Source: Hyphomicrobiales bacterium
Lineage (GTDB): Bacteria; Pseudomonadota; Alphaproteobacteria; Rhizobiales; Afifellaceae
Length of the DNA: 5,159 nt
Direction of reading: 5' to 3'
Assembly (NCBI GenBank): GCA_013812985.1
Contig: JACCSN010000804.1
Span: forward strand, 1-5,159
The notes beneath the pieces were generated by a model that searched no databases, was not told the origin of the DNA, and was given only the letters and a program-made list of their open reading frames with translations. Below are positions 4,962-5,159 of the stretch, piece by piece (position 1 is the stretch's first letter; each line of letters opens with the position of its first letter). The position numbers were made by a program, and so were the translations under genes.

Positions 4962-5159
4962 CGAGCTTCGATTTCACCGGCAAGCGCGTGCTCGTCACCG
5001 GGGCGAGCCATGGCATCGGCCAAGCCGTCGCGACCGAGTTCGCGCGCGCGGGCGCAGAGGTGGCGATCCTTTCCAGCACGGCCGATATCCAGGCTTCGGC
5101 CGAGCGGATCGGCGATGAGACGGGGCGCCGGGTGCGGGCCGAGATCTGCGACATCACCG
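4958..5159 (+). CDS. Short-chain dehydrogenase/reductase (SDR), N-terminal part, runs off right edge
   Basis: The 67 visible codons begin MTSFDFTGKRVLVTGASHGI. The Rossmann-fold glycine motif TGASHGIG is at residues 14-21, following the first beta strand (KRVLVTG) and followed by a helix, a second strand (EVAILSS) and the CDIT segment that contacts the adenine. Classical SDRs are about 250 residues, so roughly three quarters, including the Ser-Tyr-Lys catalytic residues, lies outside the window. The residue ending strand 2 is serine, neither the Asp of NAD users nor a clear Arg of NADP users, so cofactor choice is unresolved. The start overlaps the ATPase stop by ATGA (4958-4961), which puts the gene in the transporter operon. 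It probably acts on the imported compound or a product of it (inference). Confidence 0.93.
   Translation, partial: MTSFDFTGKRVLVTGASHGIGQAVATEFARAGAEVAILSSTADIQASAERIGDETGRRVRAEICDIT

Overview
The window is GC-rich and reads like an alphaproteobacterial chromosome, most likely Hyphomicrobiales (Rhizobiales). This is inference from three things: strong G/C at third codon positions, tight ATGA-coupled operon architecture, and the kinds of gene fragments on the left (MOSC protein, DUF938 methyltransferase, and a short 'LTMLAVESQQVIALR'-type protein). No species can be named from the sequence alone.

Layout. Bases 1-934 hold a decayed block read on the minus strand. From right to left it contains a truncated MOSC-domain gene (934 to about 620), a DUF938-type methyltransferase pseudogene broken by two stop codons and three frame changes (about 568 to 189), and the N-terminal end of a small protein of unknown function that runs off the left edge (107 to 1). 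Bases 935-1030 are a 96-base spacer with no recognisable feature. A LysR-type regulator lies on the minus strand (2029-1031). It is divergent from a plus-strand operon: a periplasmic substrate-binding protein (2214-3233), an inner-membrane permease (3253-4137), an ABC ATPase (4134-4961) and the start of a short-chain dehydrogenase/reductase (4958 to the right edge). The 184-base divergent region carries two inverted copies of CTTTCCGAAA, a pair of CCTTCGGAC/CCTTTCGGAC direct repeats, a perfect 10+2+10 palindrome, and a strong ribosome binding site.

How it fits together. The three transport genes form a complete NitT/TauT/SsuABC-class importer (COG0715/COG0600/COG1116 type). Its ligand cannot be read from the sequence. 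The last two junctions are 4-base ATGA overlaps, so permease, ATPase and dehydrogenase are probably made together, which suggests the imported compound is oxidised or reduced by the SDR. The divergent LysR protein is the natural candidate regulator. I see no wholly new system. The items most worth a second look are the repeat-rich control region, the synonymously duplicated octapeptide in the permease's N-terminal extension, and the multi-gene graveyard at the left.
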